From Endothia cerciana (taxonomy: Eukaryota; Ascomycota; Sordariomycetes; Diaporthales; Cryphonectriaceae): a DNA stretch of 26,448 nt. The stretch is taken from assembly GCA_026119935.1 (NCBI GenBank), contig JALRMH010000103.1:1-26448 (forward strand). The letters run 5' to 3'. The position numbers and the translations under genes were made by a program. The notes under the pieces are model-generated. The model ran no database searches. It was given only the letters and a program-made list of their open reading frames with translations, and was not told the DNA's origin. Below are positions 10,819-20,098 of this stretch, one piece after another (position 1 is the stretch's first letter; the number at the start of each line of letters is the position of its first letter).

Positions 10819-11000
10819 ACCTGCCTGAGGTGCAAGGCATTCATAGCCGTTAAGGTCAAGGGCCCCGAACTGCCCAATTTGCCCTTCTATGATATGCCCG
10901 GCGTCTTTCGAAATACGGAGTATGAAGATGACCAGTTCTTAGTCAAGGTTGTCGAAAATCTGGCCAAGAGCTATATTTCACACGCGACTCCATCAGCTCA
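10819..11000 (+). pseudogene. Dynamin-type GTPase domain fragment
   Basis: A frame of about 55 codons reads KGPELPNLPFYDMPGVF and then DQFLVKVVENLAKSYI. This is the G3 (DxPG) region of the dynamin superfamily, where the motif is DLPGI followed by a helix with LV--VE-L---YI. The P-loop, G4 motif and the stalk are absent. The preceding codon is TAG (10816-10818). Around 11000 the frame passes into gag sequence. It is a captured or truncated piece, not a working GTPase. Confidence 0.6.
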
Positions 11001-11001
11001 G

Positions 11002-11589
11002 CGACGCCGGGTGGAGAATGGACAAATAAAGCCGACAAGGTTGGGTATGCAGTGCGCTACTTGAAAGACGAGGCTAAGCGGGATTGGATCAACTATGCTG
11101 CTGCTCGGCAGTAAGAAGGCTATTATGACCCAGTTCCTGTTACCATGGCAGAGCTCGAGTCGTTTCTGGAGAACCAGCTGGCTGATCCTATCACCTGCGC
11201 TGTCACTGCGGCCGCGACGCTTGCACGCCTCTTCCAAGGCAAGGACGAGCTGGTACAGAGTTTCATACGGCGGTACCAAGAGGCAGAGCTGGAGTCTCCC
11301 TACTCTGACGCGGAACAATACTGCCTTTCAGCTGTGCTAGCTCGCCTCAGGTCTGAGCTTTGTGTGGCTCTTAGCGCGCAGACGACGCTCCCCAGCAGCT
11401 GGAATCCTTTAGTTAGCCTAGCCCGTCGTGTGGAGGCCGTCCAGGGAGCGGTTTCTAGCATACCTGTGCAAGAAGTGGTGGCTCGGGGGAGCAAGTCGGG
11501 CCACCGCTAGCCCCTCTCCACGGAGTTGCTACAACTGTGGGCAGTTAGGCTATATCTCAAGGGACTGCTTGAGCCCTAGGAAGCCTTAG
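11002..11589 (+). pseudogene. LTR-retrotransposon gag fragment with mutated zinc knuckle
   Basis: The frame includes VRYLKDEAKRDW, then LARLFQGKDELVQSFIRRY and SELCVALSAQ, a capsid-like helical region, followed after one frame change in a G-run (about 11485-11491) by CYNCGQLGYISRDC at 11527-11568. This last is a CCHC zinc knuckle in which the His is Tyr (TAT, one C-to-T change from CAT). TAA at 11112-11114 interrupts where CAA would fit. Gag packages the element RNA in Ty3/Ty1-type retroelements. The N-terminus is missing, and no protease, RT or LTR is joined to it. Confidence 0.65.
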
Positions 11590-12180
11590 GGTAGCTGTCT
11601 CAACCGACAGCCAAGCTTAAGGTATCAGCGAAGGGTCAGATATATATACTCAAGTTCCGTTACCCTCCATCCCTCCTATATCGCAAGTGGATTAATAAGT
11701 TAAATTGACGGTTGAGAGATACCTTTCAAGTCAAGCCAGCGATATATTTAAGCAAGTGGTTTGCAAGTAAACAAGCGAGTTGCTCAAGTTCTATTGTGGA
11801 TTCCTATTGATGTCACTCACAAAGGACACCTTTCTTACCAACAGCACGCCAAGAATATCTAATCCACGCTCGAATGCATATCTTGGAGAGCATATCGTTT
11901 TTAAAAAGAAAACGATGCTTAATCGTAGGGAATATATTGCGACCTTGAAAGATGACTTCAAAAGATTTATCCCGAGAGCAGATTGGAGCAAGAGAAGCAG
12001 ATCCAATTCCAGAGGCAGAAAATGATTGCAAGAGCTTTTCGATTTCAGGGCTTGTTCATCCAAAAAGAAGACGAGGATATCAAGATTATATCATCTTACT
12101 CTCGAAACACTCTACCAGCACGCTTTATAGCTTCTCATATCGAGATCCTCTGCGAACTGGGAAATTTGGAACATGCTCTG
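11590..12180. other. Coding-like but unassigned sequence
   Basis: On the plus strand, with one frame change near 11980, a helical frame (LNRREYIATLKDDFKRF, then QIQFQRQKMIARAFRFQGLF and IEILCELGNLEHAL) runs up to the LTR at 12181. On the minus strand, 12180-12115 continues the GT28 frame across the LTR (MFQISQFAEDLDMRSYKACW). I cannot tell which strand was coding and recognise no family on the plus strand. Confidence 0.3.
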
Positions 12181-12656
12181 TGTAATGAGCACTGCAGTAA
12201 TCCGAAGATAACTAAGTACCGATTGGTTTATATTAGGCAAGAGCGATATCAAAGTGTCAAGTCCTTGAATACGGAACCGTACAAGTCCTAATAAACGTTG
12301 CAAGTGTTCACTGCCCTTGGGGCTTCCAAGTAAGAACGTACTTAGAACTTAGATTAACGACTGAAGAGCTATGTACTGTGATCTATCTATTAGTAAGGAA
12401 CGTGTGGTTATATATCCAGCTCTTCAGCTCCGTGGTCATTCGTGATCACTGCTGGTCACTGCTGATCACCGCTCGTCGGTGATCACGGGTGATCACGTCC
12501 TGATTGGCTTGTCCTATAACCATAACCCTGGGTTATGTAATCCTGTCCCAGACTGTACTAGTAAGTGTTGAACTTCTAGCGCCAATGGGGCCGTTTTGGG
12601 TGTCTTCCGTGCTGTGCCGCTTTTCCCGTGACCTGAATGTCGTAGAGGTCATAACA
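12181..12656 (-). mobile_element. Solo LTR, 476 bp, with near-perfect 5-bp target duplication
   Basis: On the minus strand it runs from TGTTATGACCTCTACGAC to CTGCAGTGCTCATTACA. It is flanked by CTCTG (12176-12180) and CTCCG (12657-12661), a 5-bp duplication with one difference. It carries the TTAGGG-like motif (12517-12534) and a TATA box (GAGCTGGATATATAA) just after a cluster of TGATCAC-type palindromes (about 12440-12500). No internal region remains, so recombination between LTRs left a solo copy. It splits the GT28 gene. Confidence 0.85.
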
Positions 12657-12682
12657 CTCCGCATAGTCTCCCCGAAAGCTTT

Positions 12683-13228
12683 TTAGTTTTGTGGCCAGCA
12701 CGAATTGCCTGCAAATTCCAAAACCCGAGCGTTTGCTCTCCCATGGCCTGGCAATGGCAGATATGTCACCACAGGCACCTTGGCAACAACAGCCTCCCAC
12801 ACTGACATCCCACCCGCATTGTGTACCATTACTTTAGCAATAGCGAGCCACGTTAGGATATCCTCGACATTCTCGACCCAACCCAGAGAAATAACTCGTT
12901 GAAAGTATCTTTTTGGTGCGCTGGCTACTTCCTGTTGCACCTTGAAGACTTCTCTTTGCAGAGTCTGGTTTCGGCCACAAAGGACGACGACGACCACCGG
13001 TGACAGCTCAGCCAGAACATGCTTGACAGTTTTGCTGACTTCGCCCAGGCCGAGGGATCCGGAAGTGACGAGAACAATGTGACTGCGATCAGAAATCTTG
13101 TAGCGGCCACGGAGCTGCATGCGCTTATCGTTCTCGATAGTCTGACCGAACTCTTTTCTGGTAAGCGGGCCGACAAGATCGGCACGATAGTTGAGGCGTT
13201 CACACTCATCTTTTGTAGAGCATAGACA
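12683..13228 (-). pseudogene. GT28/MGDG-synthase-like glycosyltransferase, C-terminal half, disrupted
   Basis: About 180 codons match the UDP-sugar-binding half of GT28 (MurG/monogalactosyldiacylglycerol synthase) proteins: ADLVGPLTRKEFG, HIVLVTSGSLGLGEVSK, VVVVVLCGRN, LGWVENVEDIL, then HNAGGMSVWEAVVAKVPVV and LPGHGRANARVLE. These enzymes transfer a hexose from a UDP-sugar to a lipid acceptor at membranes. The N-terminal acceptor half is missing: an LTR fragment starts at 13278. The frame stops at TAA (12685-12683). If the solo LTR at 12181-12656 and one target copy are removed, it continues open (KAFGETMR, then MFQISQFAEDL) to TAG at 12114-12112. It is cut by repeats on both sides. Confidence 0.75.
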
Positions 13229-13277
13229 AGATCTTGATCAATACTAATATCATTATACAAACAACTGTGAGCTATTA

Positions 13278-13420
13278 TGTTATGACCCATTCAACATGCA
13301 GGTCACAAACCAGGACATGCCAACAAGCGGGGCTGGGAACGGCAGAGAAACCAATGCTGGCAGAATTCGGCTTATGTAACCCAGGGTTAGGGTTATCATA
13401 AGGATCACTTGGATCACCGC
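13278..13420 (+). mobile_element. 5' end of an LTR
   Basis: Begins TGTTATGACCCATTCAAC and includes TAACCCAGGGTTAGGGTTAT at 13377-13396. Beyond that it diverges into the repeats listed next. The usual TATA region and CATTACA end are not found, so the 3' end is unknown. Confidence 0.7.
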
Positions 13421-13610
13421 GGAGCCGCATTTCCGGGATCGACTTGGCCTACGTACCTACTTTCCTCCCTTTCCTCATCGCTGTGGAGCCGCATTCCCCG
13501 GATCGATTTGGCTCACTTTCCTCAGTTTCCTCAATCGTATTTACTTGGCCCACTTCTGTCACTTTGCTCATCGCTGTGGAGCCGCATTTCCGGGATCGGT
13601 TTGGCCCACT
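13411..13610. repeat. Three dispersed copies of a 40-bp repeat inside the LTR
   Basis: Copies at about 13411-13449, 13474-13516 and 13567-13610 share GTGGAGCCGCATTTCCGGG and ATCG-TTGGCC. They are separated by pyrimidine-rich spacers. They occupy the position where other LTR copies have a different repeat set. Confidence 0.8.
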
Positions 13611-13729
13611 CTTTCTCCCCCGAAAAGAAACGTCTTGCGCCGTAATCCAGGGCATGGTCCAGATGAGCCTGGTTGCTTACACGGTATTATACATACCATT
13701 GTATTTTCTAGAGTAATTCAGGAATATCA

Positions 13730-14080
13730 GGTTACCGGTAATCCAGGATAATCAAGGTTACCAGAACCTTGATCTGGCTGGATTACTGGTAACCTTGGAC
13801 ACCTGGATTACTGGTAACTTTGATGCAGCTAGATTACTGGTAACCTTGGACAACTGGATAACAAAAAACCTTGGCTAGCTGGATTATTGGTAACCTCAAG
13901 ACTAGATACCGGCCAGGTTACCAGTAATTCAGCTAGCAGTACTCCAGTATATCAAGGTTACTAATAATTCAGGAATATCAAGATTACCGGTAATCCAGGA
14001 TATCAAGGTTACCGGTAATTCAGGAATCCAGATATCAAGGAATATTAGGTTACTAGTAATCCAGGACAGTAATCCAGCTG
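13730..14080. repeat. Palindromic 17-bp motif cluster
   Basis: Eleven or twelve copies of GGTTACCGGTAATCCAG or its complement, with the palindromic core TTACCGGTAA or TTACTGGTAA. The first two copies are forward, about five in 13765-13900 are reverse, and the rest to 14080 are forward, so the region can fold into large hairpins. Spacers often read ATATCAAG or its complement. Confidence 0.85.
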
Positions 14081-14684
14081 CCTGAATTAAATTTTGAATT
14101 CCTGGCTGTACTAGTAACTTTGGTTGTAGGGGTTATGTTACGCCCAGACTCTTACACTGGTACGTTAGAGCAAGGGTCTGTTGGTGAAGGGTTTATGTTG
14201 GCAGAAAGTCAGGTGCACTGGGCAATAAGGATAGCGTAAGGCGTGTTGCCTCTTTGTCTGAGAATCAGATAAAGACTTGGATTGAAAGCTGTCTAGGTAA
14301 AGACTGTTGTGAGCAGCGAGGGGAACTCACTGCGACTAAATACATCTCGAGCAGCAGGCCGAGCCTGTTGGGAACCTGTGTCCGGTGACTCGCTTGAGAC
14401 ATCGCATCACAGGTGCCATCCCAGGTGCCTTCATCACCTGGTCGCATTTAGCTGTCCTCCTGCCTGTAGGCCTTGTGCCATTTATCTTGTGCCGTAGGTC
14501 CTGTGCCACTTGTCCCGTGCCGTGTGTCCTGTGCCATTTGTTCTGTGATCAATCCTGACCTCGTGGCTTGCCGTGATTACGTGACCAATCGTGGTCACAT
14601 GCTTACAACCCTGTCATGGCGTGGCAGATTGTACCAGGTTTCCCCTCCTCCATGGTCGTTGTCCCAACGACCGTATTGATGCGC
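14081..14684. other. Intergenic with a short tandem repeat
   Basis: No gene seen. 14471-14554 holds about three units of a 28-bp repeat (TCCTGTGCCATTTGTCCCGT core). The rest is unremarkable sequence downstream of the DUF7924-like gene. Confidence 0.5.
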
Positions 14685-16010
14685 TCAACGCGATGGAGGG
14701 GGTTTGGGCTTTTTGCTCTTGCTGGTTGAATCCTTGGTCGGTGGTGGGCGAGATTTCGCCGCTTCGGAGGCTCGCCTCCGGCTTTCTTCCAAAAGAGTGT
14801 CCAATGATTCGCGAATCTCGCTCAAACGCTTGTCCTCCCCCCAGTCGATGATATTCTTGACGTGCTTGCGGAATTCGATGTAGTCCTGGGGTTTCTGGAG
14901 TAGAAAGCTGTCGACTTTCTGCATGTAATAGTCCAAGTCGCTGTGCTTCCACGAGACGTAGAGTCGTGCTTCGGTACCGTTCATGGCGATGCTGAACGCG
15001 GTGCTGTCAACTAGTTTGACCTTGCTGCTCTTGCTTTCCCTTAATTGGCGATTAAGGCGTTCGGCGATGTTGATGCATGATGCGGAGCCTCCCAGGCATT
15101 GGTTCGTTGCTACCCAGAGATCTCCACCATTCCCTTTGAGTTCGATGACGAAGAACGGGTACATCAGGCTCTGATTGTTGGCTGTTCCATTCATTTCGTT
15201 TCCCATCGAGATGAGCTGCGTCTGCTGGTCGGGGAATGCGTGATGACGACTGTATCCGTACAGCATGTCAGGTATCGGGTTGCTGATTCTGAGTGATGAT
15301 CCGTGGCTGGGGACAGCGTGTCTGGACATCGGTTGTCTGTCGCTGCGTCTCAGGTCGTCCCCCGGGTTGGGTTTGGGGAACACTCTGTCCCTGAAGTAGT
15401 CTTCGACTTCTGGTTCGTCAAGCCCTCTCATCTCAAGTTCGTCTAAGGCCATGTCTCGGTACACGTCGTCAGGCGACGGCCCAGGAGAATCACGCTTCCT
15501 GCGTGCGTAATCAACAACGTTGGCGATGTGTTCAGGGAATGGCTCGTAGCGAGGACGCATGTAGATATGGTTTGCGGCCAAGTTCTGGTCTCGGTAATAT
15601 GGGTCTTCAACAAGGGCTCTTGATGATCGGCTTGAGCCCGCGTCTGACGGGGCAATCGATCCGTTGGATGGGTCAGGTGTCGGTGGTATAGCATAACCAT
15701 CGGCATCCCGTGCGTAGGCCATCTCTGGTGCTGATCTCGTGAGGTCCCTTGAGATGGGGTCGTCGCTCGAGTGGTGAAGGTAGCTGTCTGACCGGCAGCG
15801 TTTTTCTCGGTCTGATCCGACAGACTCGAGCCACTCGGAAATTGTGTCGGTCGGACCGACGTGGTCTTCGAGAAACGAGGCTCTAGGGCGCCTCGGCGCT
15901 GGTTGCTGTAGGTTCGTCTTGGATAATCGTGCTCGTTTCGCGGCGGGTGATGAAGGGGTCTCGAGACTCGTGTCGAGCCGCCTTTTCGTGGACTGCGAAG
16001 GTTCGTCCAT
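14685..16010 (-). CDS. DUF7924-like protein with a possible PD-(D/E)XK nuclease-type core
   Basis: One uninterrupted frame of 441 aa. The start is the ATG at 16010 (MDEPSQSTKRR) because the Lys/Arg/Ser-rich N-terminus with KRARL (a possible nuclear signal) is typical of this fungal family; the frame stays open upstream to about 16157. Residues 1-240 are charged and mostly disordered. The conserved domain follows: PIPDMLYGYS (D248), PFFVIELKGNG (E290, K292), ATNQCLGGSASC, LNRQL, AFSIAMNGTEARLYVSWKH and VDSFLLQKPQDYIEFRKHV. The D...ExK spacing resembles PD-(D/E)XK nucleases, but activity is inference. The family name is from memory. A basic tail (KSKKPKPPPSR) ends the protein. It sits intact between repeats, with no premature stop. 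Confidence 0.8.
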   Translation of the reverse strand: MDEPSQSTKRRLDTSLETPSSPAAKRARLSKTNLQQPAPRRPRASFLEDHVGPTDTISEWLESVGSDREKRCRSDSYLHHSSDDPISRDLTRSAPEMAYARDADGYAIPPTPDPSNGSIAPSDAGSSRSSRALVEDPYYRDQNLAANHIYMRPRYEPFPEHIANVVDYARRKRDSPGPSPDDVYRDMALDELEMRGLDEPEVEDYFRDRVFPKPNPGDDLRRSDRQPMSRHAVPSHGSSLRISNPIPDMLYGYSRHHAFPDQQTQLISMGNEMNGTANNQSLMYPFFVIELKGNGGDLWVATNQCLGGSASCINIAERLNRQLRESKSSKVKLVDSTAFSIAMNGTEARLYVSWKHSDLDYYMQKVDSFLLQKPQDYIEFRKHVKNIIDWGEDKRLSEIRESLDTLLEESRRRASEAAKSRPPPTKDSTSKSKKPKPPPSR

Positions 16011-16252
16011 GATGAAGAAGAGAGAGATTTGTAGTGCTTGGGCTGGCCGACTGAATGGGTCTGATATGCAACGCTCCTTGTCGCGGGAATTGTTTTCGGT
16101 GAGGTGATTGTTGGACGCGACGAAATCTTCAGGCAGCAGGTTGGGGGCGGCTACCAATGATGGGTCTGCCGTGGTTCTGCTTCGCCTGGCTCGTGCGGGG
16201 TCATTTCGCCCTGTGGGGTTGCTCTCATCAACTGTCTAATGGAATTGCAGAA

Positions 16253-16466
16253 TTAGCGCCGCACACCGTTTTTTAGTGCTCTCGTCTGCCTGGTGGGTTT
16301 TGCCAGCTGGTGGTACTGCGACAACATGGCCTGCGCGTTTGTGAGGTGGTCAAATGGTTCCCGAGTATTTTCGAGGTATTCTGTCTGCGGTCCTTCTCCT
16401 CGGTAGTCGAGGATTTTCTCGACCTCGTATTCTTCTTCATCTTCGAGCTCTATAATCCTATCAAGC
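16253..16466 (-). pseudogene. Chromodomain remnant, probably from a chromovirus integrase tail
   Basis: The minus frame reads EEEYEVEKILDYRGEG, then TEYLENTREPFDHLTNAQAM and a basic tail ending at TAA 16255-16253. The first part is the start of a chromodomain and the second its C-terminal helix. The usual central segment (about ten residues around KWKGY) is missing, an in-frame deletion. In chromovirus Ty3 elements this domain ends the integrase and directs insertion to heterochromatin. The frame is cut upstream by the LTR at 16467. The chromodomain of a host gene is a less likely origin. Confidence 0.7.
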
Positions 16467-16945
16467 TGTTATGACCCATTCAACACTCAGGTCGCGAGGA
16501 AAGCGGCACAGCTCAAGGAGCACCCAAAACGGACCCTTCGGAGCGGGAAGTTCAACACTTACCCACAGAACCATGCATCAGGATTACGTAACCTAGGGTT
16601 AGGGTTATGCGGTATAACCTTGGATCGATGGGCTCGACATCGATCCAGTCAAGCTGTATTTAGGATTAATAGGATCGGTATCGATCCCAATGGGTTCATA
16701 CTGAAGAGCTGGATATATAACCACAGTCATTACTACCAGTAGATAGATCTTTGTACATAGCTCTTCAGTCGTCAATCTAAGTTCTAAGTACATCCTACTT
16801 GGAAGCCCTAAAAGCAATAAATACTTGCATGATTAAGATTTACTTGTGTTTCCGTACAGAAGGGACTTATACTTTGATACCGCTCTTGTTAGAATAAACC
16901 CAATCAGTACTTTGGAATCTTCGGATCACTGCAGTGCTCATTACA
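16467..16945 (+). mobile_element. Solo LTR, 479 bp
   Basis: Runs from TGTTATGACCCATTCAAC to CTGCAGTGCTCATTACA. It has ACCTAGGGTTAGGGTTATG near 16592-16608, then GGATCGAT...ATCGATCC palindromes, then a TATA region (GAGCTGGATATATAA). No clear target duplication is seen (CAAGC before, AGAAG after), so it may be a recombinant. It abuts the chromodomain remnant, which runs in the opposite direction. Confidence 0.8.
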
Positions 16946-17040
16946 AGAAGCTAATTCATTTCTGCTTAATACTTATTGTTCTAAATACTAAGACTTAATA
17001 ATATCTAATATGTGTTTAACAAATCGGCATGTGGTGGGAA

Positions 17041-17137
17041 TGCTTATTATAATAAGAATTGCAGTAATCCAAAGATTCCAAAGTATTTTGAAAATTGATG
17101 CTGATAAGAGCAGTGCTAAATACAGGCTTAAATACTA
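17041..17137 (-). mobile_element. LTR 3'-end fragment, inverted
   Basis: The plus strand reads TGCTTATTATAATAAGAATTGCAGTAATCC, the degraded reverse complement of the LTR 3' end (a GGATTACTGCAGTGCTTATTA-like end). It continues to AAGAGCAGT, matching the CGCTCTTGTTA segment of intact copies. It is cut off by the next LTR start. Confidence 0.55.
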
Positions 17138-17271
17138 TATTATAACCCATTTAACATGCAAGTCACGAAGCAGGTTATATGGAACAATTAGCAGGAAGCT
17201 AGAAATCAGAATACAACATCCAAGACAAAAATTGTTATAACCCATCCAACATGCAGGTCACGAAGCGGCAA
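17138..17271 (+). mobile_element. Two successive LTR 5' ends
   Basis: TATTATAACCCATTTAACA starts at 17138 and TGTTATAACCCATCCAACA at 17233. Each continues with the -GCAGGTCACGAAGC- motif typical of the family start. Both are truncated within about 100 bp. Confidence 0.65.
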
Positions 17272-18150
17272 CATCCTTCTTCTCGTTCTCTTCCCCACCC
17301 CTAGGTTGCGCCTTGGGGCATATAGAACAAGCAGAAAACACTCGCGGCCTGGATCACCGTCAACTACCTCAGCGCAACGCGCTCGACATGGACTGTGAGC
17401 TGAACACCGGACAACAGCCCGCACTCGATAAGAGGCCAGCAAGGCTCCCCCGAGACACCTCAACCGGCCAAGAAGAAGCCCATCGAAACCCTGTCCTCCC
17501 TCACAAGAACAACAAACGTCACCCCCAGCATCGCTACAGGAAGGGCCATGCGTGACTTTACCTGTGGCAGCAACCTCGCCCCGCTGAACCTCGCCTTCAC
17601 AGCTAACAAGGCGAAGGAGACAGCACCGAGGAAATGCTCGCTCCAGGAAGCTACCAAACTCTCTCTTCTCCGGGAGGAAAGTGAACGACGAGCTCGACGC
17701 GAGGTTCTCACCGCAATATCCAAGGCACTGGATCTCGCCCTCAGCGGCTTCAGCACGGGATTCCACAAGACCTGGGCCGAGAACACAGGAGCAGCCCTAC
17801 GGGGCTATGCGTCATTATTCGGATAGGACACGGCCACTGCACAAGCCCCTCAGGTTCAATGATTTCCTGGTCAACGTGCTCGCTCTATTGGTCCTGACTC
17901 TTGGAAAACTCTTTAACCCGTTCCAAGCTTCTCTGAAACTAGCAAATACGACTTTATCTCTATTATGGTACAGCTGCACTGTTATTGAGTCAGCTATCCA
18001 TTCACCGGATGAAGAGTTCCTAAGTATGCGTTACTTCTTGAACGCAATTTCTTTTTCGTGTTTTGGGATCAGGGACTATAACCTCAAGATATTTAAGGGA
18101 TACCACAGGCGCCCTCGGAACCACGATGGTCCACCGCCGACAGACATGTC
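17272..18150 (+). other. Uncertain coding-like region
   Basis: A plus frame ending at TAG 17824-17826 reads openly from about 17400 (AKKKPIETLSSLTRT, then ATKLSLLREESERRARREVL and ALDLALSGFSTGF). It is helical and Arg/Glu-rich, with an ATG at 17548. I do not recognise it. It could be a transposon ORF fragment. An open minus frame on the opposite strand looks like its shadow. 17827-18150 should hold the 5' end of the GH5 gene, but no secretion signal in frame could be joined with confidence; ATG at 18026 (MRYFLNAISF) is a candidate. Confidence 0.3.
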
Positions 18151-19517
18151 ATGGAGCCCAGAACCGGAAATTCCTCAGTCTGGCCGTACGGTCCTCTCAG
18201 CACTAATGGGAGGAACATCGTCAATACCCGGGGCGAGACCATTACCTGGGCCGGTGTCAACTGGCCCCTCAACCTCGAGACGATGGTTCCAGAGGGCCTT
18301 GAGTGGGTTTCAGTCGAACAAATTATCGACAATGTAGCCAGCGTTGGGTTCAACTTCATGCGGATGTGAGACCCACCACCAGCCATATTGATAGGATCAT
18401 GGAGGGAGAGGCTGATCTGACTTGCAGGGGCTATGCCATCGAGATGATTGACCAGATATACGAGCGAGACGGTGAGGACGTGCCCTTGGAGGTAGCTATG
18501 ATCCAAGCACTGGGTTATGTCAACGGCACGAGGGTCACAAACGAGATAATGGCCAACAACCCAACCTGGACGCGTGAGACAACGCGCTTCGAGATCTGGT
18601 CCGATATCGCAAGGATCGCTGCTGAGAAGAGCATCTTCGTCCATCCGGATGTCCATGTCGGCAAAGCAGAGTGGTGCTGCTCGCACGTCGACAGCAATGC
18701 ATAGTTCAACGACCTGACCTTCAATACTACAAACTGGCTAAAGGGCCTCTCTTACGTTGCGACATGGGCAAAACAGCACCCCAACATCGTCTCGATGTCT
18801 CTGCGCAATGAACTGCGGGAATCCTGGAACAATACGGATCTCTACTACAATTAGCAGATACTGGTCGGCAACATGACCGCGGGCTGTGATGCCATCCACA
18901 AGGCCAACCCGGATATCTTGATTACCTGGTCAGGCATGCAGTACGACGAGGACCTCTCGGCGCTAACAACAAAGAAGAATATCTTGACAGCCCCTTGTTA
19001 TAAATGCACAGCGATCGTGGACGCGTACCGGCGAGACCCTGTCTACTTTGACTTGGACAGCCACGCCTGGGCGGACAAGCTGGTCTGGGAGCTGCACCTG
19101 TACTCGTCGAGCGAGGACGTCGACACTGGCACCTGTCCGATCATCGAGGCTGGCCTGTACAGAAACGGATTCAACGCTCTTAGGATCAATCCCCCTGCCG
19201 CGTGCAACGTTACCAACGACTGCCCTCCCGCGCAACGAATCACACCTGTTATCCTGACAGAGTTTGGGCACAACCAAGACCCGACCATGTACAACGACAC
19301 CCTGTAGAGCTGCCTCAAAACATACACCGAGAGGCACGGCGTCAGCTGGGCGATGTGGAGCCTCGCCGGCAGCTATCGGATTCGTTCTGGGCAGCAGGGC
19401 CTGGAGGACACTTGGGGCCTGACGAGCTATAACTGGTCAGATTGGCATTTTCCAGAGGGTATCGAGGAGTATTGGAAGCCATGGGTGGACGCGATGAATG
19501 TCACCAAGTTGACATAG
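18151..19517 (+). pseudogene. GH5-type glycoside hydrolase with three in-frame TAG codons
   Basis: The protein is well conserved: VWPYGPLSTNGRNIVNTRGE, ITWAGVNWPLNLET, SVGFNFMRM, then MIDQIYERDGEDVPLEVA, DVHVGKAEWCCSHVD, SLRNELRESWN (acid/base Glu at 18810-18812), ILTEFGH (nucleophile Glu at 19260-19262), SWAMWSLAGSYR and KPWVDAMNVTKLT. A GT-AG intron (18370-18431, CTGACTTGCAG end) removes the TGA that otherwise follows FMRM. GH5 enzymes cleave beta-glycans outside the cell; the substrate is not clear. TAG at 18702-18704 and 18852-18854 fall where Trp fits, and TAG at 19305-19307 where Gln fits. No indel occurs in about 400 codons, so inactivation is recent or the stops are bypassed. The 5' end and signal peptide are not resolved. 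Confidence 0.8.
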
Positions 19518-20098
19518 TACTTATTGACATGGCAAGCTAGTCTTTCGAAGGGATGAGTCGGCTCAGCCTTGCAGGTCATCAGTGATTGAACGCTATATCT
19601 ATTTATTTCAAAAGAGATCTACGCAGCCAGGATCCCTCACACCAGGTGCTCATACATGCCAAGTGTGTTTGAAACTACCAAATCGGGCTGCTCGTGACAT
19701 GATACTGATGCCAAGATACTCGGCGATGCTTCTTGGCTATCGATTCACCTTTTCCAGGACGTCATCTCATAATTATGTAGCGTACTGAGCAGCAGTTCCT
19801 ATTTCAGACCCAGAGGCTAATTTTTTTTGCTAAGCCTTTTACTGTCTCGAATGTGTTCGATGACTGGGTCGCAGGACCTCAGCTCATCATGCACGCCTTG
19901 TGACAATTGACCCAATATTTTCTAGGCAAGAGCGGTCATTCCAACAACAGAAGTAGACCGCTTCACTAGATTTTATTGATTCAACTCTGTGGCGTGATTC
20001 TCTCCTGGTCGAGAGGCGCTCTGGTGATCGTTAATTCATTCTAATCCCATCCATTGAACAGACAAATCTCCTCTTGGATTCCCACTTTTAAGGTCACC
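19518..20098. other. Intergenic, no gene seen
   Basis: It separates the GH5 gene from the secreted orphan. No repeat or long frame is convincing. The last 100 bases before ATG 20099 should hold the orphan's 5' UTR. Confidence 0.45.

Noticed and set aside
12925..13290. Second minus-strand frame over the GT28 region
   Set aside because: It is an out-of-frame shadow of the GT28 sequence.
13730..14080. CRISPR-like array
   Set aside because: Repeat spacing is irregular, orientation changes within the cluster, the repeats are palindromic and diverged, and the organism is a fungus.
17206..17766. Minus-strand frame of 186 codons
   Set aside because: Cysteine-rich with no family likeness. It overlaps an LTR start and mirrors the plus-strand helical frame.
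18370..18372. TGA as an additional premature stop in the GH5 gene
   Set aside because: It lies at the start of a 62-bp GT-AG intron whose removal restores a conserved reading.
18702..19307. TAG read as a sense codon (genetic code change)
   Set aside because: The TAGs replace different residues (Trp and Gln), and TAG also serves as the natural stop of several genes here, so reassignment does not fit.
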